In this document: piece after piece, positions 8,744-16,291 of the stretch
How positions within the stretch are numbered: the first letter of the stretch is position 1
Layout of the letters: the number at the start of each line of letters is the position of its first letter
Source of the DNA: Pseudomonadota bacterium
GTDB taxonomy: Bacteria > Bdellovibrionota_C > UBA2361 > SZUA-149 > DAOLCO01
Direction: 5' to 3'
Assembly: GCA_027487795.1 (NCBI GenBank)
Contig: JAIYCX010000041.1
Coordinates: 1-51,542, forward strand
Length of the DNA: 51,542 bases
The notes under the pieces: model-generated
The model's input: only the letters and a program-made list of their open reading frames with translations
What the model was told of the DNA's origin: nothing
Database searches by the model: none
Program-made: the position numbers and the translations under genes

Positions 8744-9259
8744 ATGAGCCAAATTAGTGATTTTCGTAAGTTAGTATTGTTGCATCAATCTAACTTAAGC
8801 TGGATGAAGAAAGATCTTGTCCCAATGAAGTCAAAAATGAAAGGACTTGATTACGAGGTGCTCTGTCTTCCGGATTCAGCAAAGTGGAATCGCTTTTCAA
8901 ATTCGCCCTACCTGCATTTTCTTTTCAGAGAACGATACTTAAAAAGTCTTGTTCAAGAGATTAAAAAGGATGGGACAAAAAGAAAGGTGATCTTAATGCT
9001 TCACAAGAAGAGTCTCTTGATGCCTGTATTAGGTGTTGCAAGAACTCTACTTAGGGCAAAAGCGGTAGACGATAACACTTTGCGGGTTTTGATTATGAAT
9101 CTAAATGGACAGAACAGCATGGATAAGCCAGTAAGTACCCTAGAGGTCTCACGAGCTTGTCTAAAATATGGAATAAGCGAGTCGATCATTGCAGATTCAA
9201 AATTTGATCCTAGGATAAATCCTGATAAGGAAGTTTTTAGGTTTTTTTCTAGCTTCTGA
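8744..9259 (+). CDS. Unknown protein, 171 aa
   Basis: I do not recognise it. It begins with a strong ribosome binding site (AGGAGG, 7 nt before the ATG) and ends just before a clean terminator, so it is a real single-gene unit. The protein is basic at the N-terminal half, with no signal peptide and no convincing membrane helix, although residues 85-105 are moderately hydrophobic. The C-terminal 60 residues are mixed alpha/beta in character. Its arginine codons include CGT and CGC, unlike the AGA-rich neighbours, so it may belong with the other orphan single genes at 13, 26576, 27782 and 33922. Confidence 0.75.
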   Translation: MSQISDFRKLVLLHQSNLSWMKKDLVPMKSKMKGLDYEVLCLPDSAKWNRFSNSPYLHFLFRERYLKSLVQEIKKDGTKRKVILMLHKKSLLMPVLGVARTLLRAKAVDDNTLRVLIMNLNGQNSMDKPVSTLEVSRACLKYGISESIIADSKFDPRINPDKEVFRFFSSF

Positions 9260-9286
9260 AGGTCTATTGAGAAATAGACCTCTTTT
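9260..9286 (+). terminator. Terminator after the 171-aa gene
   Basis: AGGTCTATT (9260-9268) pairs perfectly with AATAGACCT (9273-9281) across a GAGA tetraloop and is followed by CTTTTC. It begins one base after the stop codon. Confidence 0.85.
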
Positions 9287-9342
9287 CTACTATTAAATTA
9301 TGCTAATTAGTAAGGCGATTATTATTAATCCGTCGTTATTGT

Positions 9343-9915
9343 GTGAAAAAATATTTTTTAATTATCTTTATGGGTTTACTCTCTACTACAAGCTCTGCTT
9401 CAGACGATGTTAAACAATCAGGTAAGTCTTTCTATGAATTAGAACTGACTACTTTAAGTGGACAAACATTTAATACTAATACTTTAAAAGGAAAAGTTTC
9501 CTTAGTTGTAAACACAGCCAGTAAATGCGGCTTCACTGGTCAGTATGATGGACTAGAAAAATTATATGATAGTTATAAAGATAAAAATTTTACCGTACTA
9601 GGTTTCCCGAGCAATGACTTCGGAGCACAGGAACCAGGAAGCGATACTGAAATATCAGACTTCTGTAGATTAAACTACGGTGTTAGTTTCCCCATGTTTT
9701 CAAAAGGAGCAGTGAAAGGAAACTCCAAACAAGAAGCATACAAAGTTCTAACTGAAGAAAGTGATAAAAAATTCAACGGAGATCCAGGATGGAATTTTGT
9801 AAAGTTCTTAGTCGATAAAAAAGGAGTTGTCAGAGCCAGATTTAGCTCTATGGTAAGTCCTGATAGTAGTTCTATTAAGGATATGATTGATGAATTGCTG
9901 GCTGAACAACTCTAA
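9343..9915 (+). CDS. Periplasmic glutathione peroxidase family protein
   Basis: A thiol peroxidase of the GPx family that reduces hydrogen peroxide or lipid peroxides; bacterial Cys-type members usually take electrons from thioredoxin. A signal peptide (residues 1-19, ending SSA) places it in the periplasm. Catalytic residues are visible: peroxidatic Cys in ASKCGFTGQY, Gln in GAQEPG, and Trp-Asn in WNFVKFLV. The second conserved block reads GFPSNDFGAQEPG where NQF is usual. The start is GTG at 9343, which gives the complete signal peptide. The gene converges with the TadZ-like gene and overlaps its end by four bases. Confidence 0.9.
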   Translation: MKKYFLIIFMGLLSTTSSASDDVKQSGKSFYELELTTLSGQTFNTNTLKGKVSLVVNTASKCGFTGQYDGLEKLYDSYKDKNFTVLGFPSNDFGAQEPGSDTEISDFCRLNYGVSFPMFSKGAVKGNSKQEAYKVLTEESDKKFNGDPGWNFVKFLVDKKGVVRARFSSMVSPDSSSIKDMIDELLAEQL

Positions 9916-11162
9916 ACGTTCTTATCCGCATCTTTAGTTTTATTCGGTAGAAGCTTCTCCCACCAATTAGCTTTAGATTCTGCAGATTCGTCGATGCCTT
10001 CTTCTCTATTGATAAGTCCAAGTCCTTCAGCGATTGCTTCAAGTTGAACTCGCGTAGATTTTTGACCCTTACTGTAAAGCGTTCCTCCACTTCCTGGCCA
10101 CTGAGATGCTTTTATGTCGGATGGTAAAGGCGGTAGTCTCCACGGTCTATCACCTAATTGATGTCCATCTAAAGTAGACTCTATTTCTGGAAGTACTAAC
10201 AATTGTCCGGAGTAACCATTTACTAAAAATGATATTCTATCAGGCGAAAGTACAAGGGCTTTTACGTATGTTAAATATAAATCAAGAGCAGTTAAACCAA
10301 GTAGTGTATCATCAATGACAATTAATACTTCATCAGCTGCTCTAATTAAAGATCCGCTAGCAGGACCGATTCTTCCTGCTGTATCAATGATAATAACATC
10401 ATTCATGACTTTAGCTAACTCGATGACTCTTTGACACATGACCATACCATCAGTGTGACAAACAAAGTCCATAGCTTCAGCCATACTATCTGGAGGCATT
10501 AGAACGGAAACGTACTCACTGATGGGAGTAATCGCATCGCCTATCGTATCTCTTGTAATATCTTGCGAACCATTAACCCAGCCACTAACTACTTTTGCAG
10601 CGGGTCCGCCTACTGCTAAAGATCTGGATAAATCTCTAGTTTCGACATCTAAATCCCAAAGCAAAGTTTGCTTTCGGTAAACATCACAAACCTGTGATAG
10701 AGCTGCTGAAATAGTAGTAGCACCTACTCCACCTTTAGCATGAGTGACTACTATAACTTTAGCTTCTTTTACTCTACCCTGTCTTCTGAAATCAGAATGT
10801 ATTGAAACTAATTCTTGTAAAAGATCTAATGCAGAACTTTCATCTTTTAAAACTTTTCTAACTCCTGCAGAGTTTGCAATCCTAAAAGCTCCACCAGAAT
10901 ATGCTTCGGATGAAACATACATGATAATGCTTAACCAAGGACTTTGTGCTGTTGTTTTTCTTGCTATTTGCGCCGCTAAATCGCCTAATCCAGAACCAAG
11001 TATTAATACATCTGCATCTTCAAGATGTTGATATACTTCTTGCTCAGACACAAGCTTAATACGAAGATCTAACATCTCCACATCACTCTGACTAAAAGCC
11101 TGTATCCTTCTAGCGCAGCGAGCTTGTCCTTCAGCAGAATTTTCTACAATTAGCGCTTTCAT
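9912..11162 (-). CDS. CpaE/TadZ-like pilus-assembly ATPase
   Basis: Residues 1 to about 125 resemble a response-regulator receiver without a convincing phosphorylation pocket. From about 135 there is a MinD/ParA-type ATPase with deviant Walker A HAKGGVGATT, an LLWDLDVET segment and the IIIDTAGR Walker B-like strand. This two-part plan is that of CpaE/TadZ, which localises Tad pilus machinery at the pole. The last 30 residues are charged and low in complexity. It is the final gene of the minus-strand PP2C-FHA-kinase cluster, 85 nt after the kinase. No other tad or cpa genes are in the window, so its target could be Tad pili encoded elsewhere or another polar structure. Confidence 0.82.
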   Translation of the reverse strand: MKALIVENSAEGQARCARRIQAFSQSDVEMLDLRIKLVSEQEVYQHLEDADVLILGSGLGDLAAQIARKTTAQSPWLSIIMYVSSEAYSGGAFRIANSAGVRKVLKDESSALDLLQELVSIHSDFRRQGRVKEAKVIVVTHAKGGVGATTISAALSQVCDVYRKQTLLWDLDVETRDLSRSLAVGGPAAKVVSGWVNGSQDITRDTIGDAITPISEYVSVLMPPDSMAEAMDFVCHTDGMVMCQRVIELAKVMNDVIIIDTAGRIGPASGSLIRAADEVLIVIDDTLLGLTALDLYLTYVKALVLSPDRISFLVNGYSGQLLVLPEIESTLDGHQLGDRPWRLPPLPSDIKASQWPGSGGTLYSKGQKSTRVQLEAIAEGLGLINREEGIDESAESKANWWEKLLPNKTKDADKNV

Positions 11163-11247
11163 TAAAAATTACTTTTATGATTACAAATGTATATTATCGA
11201 ATACATTCCATTATGTGTTCTGATGATAAAATTACTAAAAAGTTTCA

Positions 11248-12564
11248 CTAAACACCCACAAAAACTCTAAAGATTCCAAATAAGGCATCTTTAGCTGATT
11301 GATAATGCTCAGCTGATATGAAACTTAAGAAAAATAACCCGACACCACCACCTGCTAGCAAGCAAAACAAGCCCACTAAAACCGTCAAGATTGTTCCAAG
11401 AATCCCCTCTGACTCAGAAAGCGTTCTATGTTCTATTTTATTCTTTAACTTTCCTAAATTTTCCGTAGAAAGTCTTCCTTGTGAAATAGAAACAGCAGGC
11501 ATTGGAGGTTGTTCCTCTTCTGCGTAATAATCTAAATCACTTGATAAATTTAAAGAATTGATTCCAGAGTTTTCTAAAGACTCTTTCAATCCTGACATTA
11601 AAGCCTCAGCTTCATTTTCTAAAACCTTTGGTCTAATATTTGAAGAATGAGAACTTGAGCTCCCCATATTAGATACGTACTGCTTACCAGATTTATTAAA
11701 ATCTTTTGAATCAGCTACTAATGCTGTAGCTAGTGCGGCACCTAGCTCATCTGCTGTTTGAAAACGTTCTTCTGGATCTCTACAAAGTGCTTTCAGGATA
11801 ATATCTGCAAGTCTTTGAGGACAATCTGATCTCAGTACCCTTGGATTAACTGGGTCAGTCGAAAGCCTAAGATGCATTTCTTCTATAACATTCTTACCTT
11901 GATATGGAGCGCTACCAGTTATCATTTCATAAGCTAGAACTCCTAAGGAATAGATATCGCTTCTAGTATCTATTTTACCATGTTCAAGATATTCAGGTGC
12001 AACGTAAGCAAAAGTCCCAACTATACCTCCATGATCAGTAAGTCTTGGCCCTTTTAAATTTCTAGCTATTCCAAAATCCGTAATTCGTATTGAGCCACTT
12101 TCTGCTAATAAAATATTCTCAGGCTTTAAATCTCTGTGGATTATTCCTGCGTTATGTATAGCTTGTACACCGCTAGCCATCTGACTAAGCATCTCTACAA
12201 TTTTAGGAATTGGAATTAGATCATCATCATTTAATCTATCTGCTAAATCACCACCAGAAACATACTCCATGGTGTAAGCTATCATCTCGCCTTCTTTAAA
12301 ATAGTCATACGCTCTTACTACATGAGGATGATTAACATCGTAAGATGCAACAATTTCATTTCTAAATCTAGCAGCTTGAACTTCATCTCTCGCAACATCA
12401 GAAAATAAGACCTTCATAGCTAAGACTCGACCTTGAAGCTCTAAATGCTTCACCGCATAAACCATCCCCATGCTACCAGCACCGAGGCATTTTATTACCT
12501 CGTACTTGTTCTGGATTATGCTTCCAGGCTTCAAATTTAGTGACTGATCCGCCGCTATCGTCAT
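11248..12564 (-). CDS. Membrane-anchored Ser/Thr protein kinase
   Basis: A bacterial Hanks-type kinase. Residues about 18-275 form the kinase domain with glycine loop LGAGSMGMVY, catalytic Lys in AMKVL, HRDLKPENILL, DFGIA and the activation-segment end GTFAYVAPEYLEHG. A Ser-rich linker follows, then one transmembrane helix near residues 395-420 and a short tail outside, so the kinase faces the cytoplasm and has no PASTA or other sensor domain. All catalytic residues are present. It is encoded with the PP2C phosphatase and FHA protein, the usual writer, eraser and reader of threonine phosphorylation. Confidence 0.93.
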   Translation of the reverse strand: MTIAADQSLNLKPGSIIQNKYEVIKCLGAGSMGMVYAVKHLELQGRVLAMKVLFSDVARDEVQAARFRNEIVASYDVNHPHVVRAYDYFKEGEMIAYTMEYVSGGDLADRLNDDDLIPIPKIVEMLSQMASGVQAIHNAGIIHRDLKPENILLAESGSIRITDFGIARNLKGPRLTDHGGIVGTFAYVAPEYLEHGKIDTRSDIYSLGVLAYEMITGSAPYQGKNVIEEMHLRLSTDPVNPRVLRSDCPQRLADIILKALCRDPEERFQTADELGAALATALVADSKDFNKSGKQYVSNMGSSSSHSSNIRPKVLENEAEALMSGLKESLENSGINSLNLSSDLDYYAEEEQPPMPAVSISQGRLSTENLGKLKNKIEHRTLSESEGILGTILTVLVGLFCLLAGGGVGLFFLSFISAEHYQSAKDALFGIFRVFVGV

Positions 12565-12659
12565 TTACAAAAACCTTAAAATTTTAAAAGCTACTTGCTT
12601 ATACTTTTATATCTTCCTAATAATTAATCTACTTCTCGCTTAAACCCCTTAATATTGAT

Positions 12660-13694
12660 CTATCCCCGTATATCTAGTTTTGGGACACCGCAGTAAATAA
12701 AATATCTTCTTCCTAATCTAACTACGTCACCATGAAATATTTTAACAGTGACTCCTGCCGCATCTTCTTCAGCATGTGATCCTTGATGCATTACCCCAGA
12801 GCCATGTTCAGACAACTGATCTAGCAATAAAACATCGCCGTTTCCTGATGCTTTGATAACTGCATGTAAAGCTGAAATAGTAGGATCTTCTATAACAATT
12901 AGTTCATCTTGATCTGAAACTTTGGATGAGATATGGGAACGTCCTTCTCTAATTTCAAGTATTTCACCATTATCAGTTTTATCAAAACTAATTAAAAAAC
13001 CTATTATTCTGCTTGTTGGAACTTTTACATTTTTTATATTATGGCTAGCAGTATTATTAACACTAACAAGAGCACTTTGATTATGAGATGTTTGAGTTTG
13101 GGATACCGCAACATTACGATCCTCAAAAATTTTAGGGCGAGCATGAAATCCAGTAGCCCTATCTTCGGACTTTTTCTCTTCAGATCTTCTTTCAGGCTCC
13201 GGCATTGACTCTCTTCCAATAGATAGAAGATTATTTATTGATTGCTTGACAGCATCAGCTCCTTTTGGCGCATCAATTAACCTAGACAAATCAGTAAGTG
13301 TACCACTTCTTCCTCCAAAATGACCTGTGGCCTGCGAAGCTCTATCGCTTTGCGGAGCTCTATCACTCTGCGAAGCTCTATCTGTTTTTTCTAGTTCTTT
13401 AATTTTTGACAATGCCTTAAAACCATCTTCATCTTCAAATTTAGCATTTAGAATATCATCTATTGAATTTGACTGAACAGGCGCAGTAAATCCATCCCCC
13501 TTTTCCTCTTCTCCAGATATATCTGATTCCCTAAAAGAACTATCCTCTGAAGAACTCAACAAAGATCGCACTTGTCCAGTCATCTCAGGAGTAAGCATAA
13601 CAGTACGGTTTCTTGCACGTGAAGAATTCATTCCAGCTTGATCACCCTTTGGGATTTCACCGTTCATTTTACCGAATCTATCTTTACCATTCAT
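12660..13694 (-). CDS. FHA-domain protein with disordered N-terminus
   Basis: The first 220 residues are polar and probably disordered; they contain three copies of a six-residue repeat (SDRAxQ) encoded by an 18-bp tandem repeat. The C-terminal 120 residues form an FHA domain, which binds phosphothreonine peptides: GR in IREGRSHISS and Ser-x-x-His in TISALHAVI are kept, but the usual Asn before the last glycine is replaced (SEHGSGV), so binding may be altered. ATG at 13694 has GGAG eight bases upstream. It lies 24 nt after the PP2C gene, and the kinase next to it is the likely partner. The Thr-rich N-terminal segment (RTVMLTPEMTG) could be a kinase substrate; that is inference. Confidence 0.85.
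   Translation of the reverse strand: MNGKDRFGKMNGEIPKGDQAGMNSSRARNRTVMLTPEMTGQVRSLLSSSEDSSFRESDISGEEEKGDGFTAPVQSNSIDDILNAKFEDEDGFKALSKIKELEKTDRASQSDRAPQSDRASQATGHFGGRSGTLTDLSRLIDAPKGADAVKQSINNLLSIGRESMPEPERRSEEKKSEDRATGFHARPKIFEDRNVAVSQTQTSHNQSALVSVNNTASHNIKNVKVPTSRIIGFLISFDKTDNGEILEIREGRSHISSKVSDQDELIVIEDPTISALHAVIKASGNGDVLLLDQLSEHGSGVMHQGSHAEEDAAGVTVKIFHGDVVRLGRRYFIYCGVPKLDIRG
13333..13386. repeat. Three 18-bp tandem repeats in the FHA gene
   Basis: Units start at 13333, 13351 and 13369 and share the TGCGAAGCTCTATC core with few changes. They encode repeated SDRAxQ in the disordered linker. Because 18 is a multiple of three, copy-number changes would keep the frame. Confidence 0.8.
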
Positions 13695-13718
13695 GAGCGT
13701 TCTCCAGATTGTGCTCGA

Positions 13719-14681
13719 CTAACTAAATATTACTAAAAAAAATACAGCTATAAAAATCAATGACATTAATGCAAGCATTGCCACTATTATTAGCTTCTGA
13801 CCTTGTGTTAAACTCTTCTTAGATTTCTTTTCTCTTGTTCTAGACTCTATTGCAGGAAGTTTTCTTGTATTGTTTGAAAAACTTTGATTTGGATCATAAT
13901 CAATTAGCTCCCCTGCTAAAGGGATTACCGCGAGTGTAATATTATCGAAACCGCCTCTGTCTCTTGCTAATTCCACTGCCGTAATACAAGCTTCCTGTGG
14001 CGGCTCATTATAAGCAATATCGTACAACTCTTCATCAGTTATTAAACTATATAGTCCATCTGAACAAAGAATTAATTTATACTGTCCTGGTATCCCTGGA
14101 TTAATCCCAAAAGAAGTAGAATCAAGTGAAATTTTAAGATCACCCCCAAGGCATCTTGTAAGCACATGTGACTGAGGATGATACAGAGCTTCTTCTTTAG
14201 TAATCATTCCACGATTTACTAAATCTTGTACGTAAGTATGATCTAATGTAAGCTGTTTAATTCCATCAGGTCCAATTACATAAGCTCTAGAATCTCCTGC
14301 ATGTAGAACATGTAATTCTTCTCTACTTACGACAGCCGATACTATTGTCGTACCCATTCCTGAAAACGCAGGATTTTGTCTTCTTAAAACTATTATTCTA
14401 TTTGCTTCCTGTATGGCGTTTGCGATGTCTCCAGCAGAAACTGAAGATTTGCTATCAACAAGTTTTTTTATTGTTTCGACTGCCAGCTGTGCAGCAAGTT
14501 CACCACCGACTGCTCCACCCATCCCATCACAAACAACCCATATTGAAGTGCCATTAACTCTGAAGCTCGCGTATCGATCTTCATTAATTTCTCTTTCACA
14601 TCCAATATCAGTAAGCGCAGCTGGCATAACTCCCCCGCTTAAATCAGAACTTGATCTTAAATCTGGTTCGTTAGTTTTCAT
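13719..14681 (-). CDS. PP2C-type Ser/Thr phosphatase
   Basis: A metal-dependent phosphatase that should reverse the action of the kinase in the same operon. The PP2C motifs are complete: REINEDRY, VVCDGMGG near residue 51, GMGTTIVSAV, HAGDSRAY, SHVLTRCLGG, LILCSDGLY and FDNITLAVI. A basic linker (about 265-290) leads to a single C-terminal transmembrane helix, so the catalytic domain is cytoplasmic and membrane-tethered, like the kinase. It is the first gene of the PP2C-FHA-kinase-TadZ cluster. A sigma-28-like promoter candidate lies at 14734-14761. Confidence 0.94.
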   Translation of the reverse strand: MKTNEPDLRSSSDLSGGVMPAALTDIGCEREINEDRYASFRVNGTSIWVVCDGMGGAVGGELAAQLAVETIKKLVDSKSSVSAGDIANAIQEANRIIVLRRQNPAFSGMGTTIVSAVVSREELHVLHAGDSRAYVIGPDGIKQLTLDHTYVQDLVNRGMITKEEALYHPQSHVLTRCLGGDLKISLDSTSFGINPGIPGQYKLILCSDGLYSLITDEELYDIAYNEPPQEACITAVELARDRGGFDNITLAVIPLAGELIDYDPNQSFSNNTRKLPAIESRTREKKSKKSLTQGQKLIIVAMLALMSLIFIAVFFLVIFS

Positions 14682-14733
14682 TATAATTAATAAGCTTATT
14701 CTAATTTAGTTATGCCGCATACTCACATCTTAG

Positions 14734-14761
14734 TTATCGTGCGAAACTAGAAATTACTTTT
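14734..14761 (-). promoter_or_regulatory. Sigma-28-like promoter candidate, phosphatase operon
   Basis: Reading the minus strand: AAAAGTAA, 12 nt, then CACGATAA. Compared with the flagellar consensus TAAAGTTT-N11-GCCGATAA this keeps AAAGT and CGATAA with one extra spacer base. The start codon is about 45 nt beyond the predicted start of transcription. Visual match only. Confidence 0.4.
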
Positions 14762-14774
14762 GCTTTTTTTAGCC

Positions 14775-14804
14775 TTAGGTTGCTTTTCTCTGAAACCAAC
14801 CTAA
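14775..14804. other. Perfect 8-bp stem-loop in the intergenic gap
   Basis: TTAGGTTG (14775-14782) pairs with CAACCTAA (14797-14804). It sits between the 106-aa gene and the PP2C gene. A run of A/T lies on its lower-coordinate side (T in the + strand at 14764-14769), but there is no downstream U-tract in the minus direction, so it is not a standard terminator for the minus-strand genes. Confidence 0.45.
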
Positions 14805-14851
14805 TCAATACTAAATTAGTGGATGTTGGGAGGAGATTAAATCAACTAGTA

Positions 14852-15172
14852 CTAATGAACCCAGGGTAAATGATCTCCTACAACGCCTATAAACGATTCT
14901 GCCTCTACTTCACTAGGAATAATTATTACTCCACCACTAGTTTTATGAGCAATTGAGGCTAAGATATTTTCTGTTTCTTCACTTAGTTCTCCTCCGGAAG
15001 AAACTTCGATCTCTTGTTCAGGAACTTCTAATTCTTCAAAAAACGAGGCACCTACTAGCTCTAAAACTTTCTTAGCATCTGTTTCAGTTTGTGAAACTAG
15101 AACAAGTTTATGACCTTTACAATTAAAGGTCACTGGTGAAGTACCGGAATAAGGAATATATAATCTGCTCAT
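14852..15172 (-). CDS. Unknown small acidic protein, 106 aa
   Basis: I do not recognise it. It is acidic, with a Glu/Ser-rich middle and short hydrophobic strands at both ends (VTFNCKGHKLVLVS; TSGGVIIIPSEV), consistent with a small alpha/beta cytoplasmic protein. No signal peptide. It lies on the same strand as the PP2C-FHA-kinase operon but is separated from it by 170 nt that contain a stem-loop and a promoter candidate, so it is probably its own unit. Confidence 0.65.
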   Translation of the reverse strand: MSRLYIPYSGTSPVTFNCKGHKLVLVSQTETDAKKVLELVGASFFEELEVPEQEIEVSSGGELSEETENILASIAHKTSGGVIIIPSEVEAESFIGVVGDHLPWVH

Positions 15173-15256
15173 AAATAATTTGTTATCAGCTTATCTTTTT
15201 ACCTAGGCTGTTTAGTAGTAATCATTAGTCTTCAAACTAGCAAGTAAATTTTCATA

Positions 15257-16177
15257 ATGTCTCTTATTTTTTCAACTAATTTAAAGCTTTTTGAACAAGC
15301 AGAACTAATATATGGGAAATCTGAAATTCCTGAGAATGAATACAATCTATATCTAAACACTAAGTGCAGGGCTATAGATTCTTTATTACCTCCAAATGCA
15401 CTCTCACTAAATACATGGACAAATCCAGTTAAAGTTAATTTTGAGTCCATCTCTGAGGCAACCAAAATTTTAAAAAGTGTACAAAGAAATTGGGTATTGT
15501 ACCCCACTGATTCAATAAGAAGATCTAAGTTAATAGAAGAAGGTCTTCCTAAAATACAATCTAAACCTCTTAATTTTGGTGATTTCCCACCAAAATCACC
15601 AATAGGATCTTGGACGTTATTAAATAAGAATACACTACTATATGCATCCGCTTGCACTCAAAATGTACCCTACGGAATTTATTCCTTTATAGAAGATCAA
15701 AATATTCCTTCTAGAGCTTATTTAAAGCTATGGGAATTTTTTACTAGATTTCAAATTTCTGAAAATTTAAAAAAACTAAATGCAATAGATTTAGGAGCCT
15801 GCCCAGGGGGCTGGACTTGGGTACTGTCTAAAATCTTTAATACTGTTGTTTCTATAGATAAAGCTCCTTTAGACGAGAAAATTAACAAACTAAAAAACGT
15901 AGTTGAATTAAAGCAGGATTTACTAAAACTAGATTTAGAGAATTTTATGAACTCTAAAGATATATCATGGATCTTTTGTGACGCGGCTTTGGAGCCAGCT
16001 AAAATAATTAAATACATAACTCCTGCTGTATCAAATTTGAATGTAAAATTTGTTTGTACTCTAAAACTAACTCAAACTACTAATTTAAATAACCTTAAAG
16101 AAGCCCTATCAATCCCAGGCTCACAATTAATTCATCTTAGTGCAAACAAGAATGAGATAACTTGGTTTAAAATATAA
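15257..16177 (+). CDS. RlmM-like rRNA 2'-O-ribose methyltransferase
   Basis: A FtsJ/RrmJ-type Rossmann methyltransferase. The SAM-binding motif DLGACPGGWTWVL (near residue 177) and the later segments ISWIFCDAALEPAK and KFVCTLKLTQT match the C-terminal domain of RlmM, which methylates C2498 of 23S rRNA. At 306 aa it is shorter than E. coli RlmM (366 aa), mostly in the N-terminal region, so rRNA is the likely but not proven substrate. The gene stands alone, with 84 nt to the divergent 106-aa gene and 114 nt to the chemoreceptor. Confidence 0.82.
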   Translation: MSLIFSTNLKLFEQAELIYGKSEIPENEYNLYLNTKCRAIDSLLPPNALSLNTWTNPVKVNFESISEATKILKSVQRNWVLYPTDSIRRSKLIEEGLPKIQSKPLNFGDFPPKSPIGSWTLLNKNTLLYASACTQNVPYGIYSFIEDQNIPSRAYLKLWEFFTRFQISENLKKLNAIDLGACPGGWTWVLSKIFNTVVSIDKAPLDEKINKLKNVVELKQDLLKLDLENFMNSKDISWIFCDAALEPAKIIKYITPAVSNLNVKFVCTLKLTQTTNLNNLKEALSIPGSQLIHLSANKNEITWFKI

Positions 16178-16202
16178 AATAACGTTTTCATATAATTTTA
16201 TC

Positions 16203-16230
16203 TAAACTTTTAACTAAGAAATGTCGTTAG
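16203..16230 (+). promoter_or_regulatory. Sigma-28-like promoter candidate, chemoreceptor
   Basis: TAAACTTT, 12 nt, then GTCGTTAG, about 62 nt upstream of the chemoreceptor ATG. It has the same spacing as the candidates upstream of flagellin and the phosphatase operon. A small hairpin (TTAGGGCA/TGCTCTAA) follows in the leader. Visual match only. Confidence 0.4.
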
Positions 16231-16291
16231 GTAATAATATTAGGGCATTAATTGCTCTAAGTTATTTAAAACATTCAATTTGAGAATTAAA

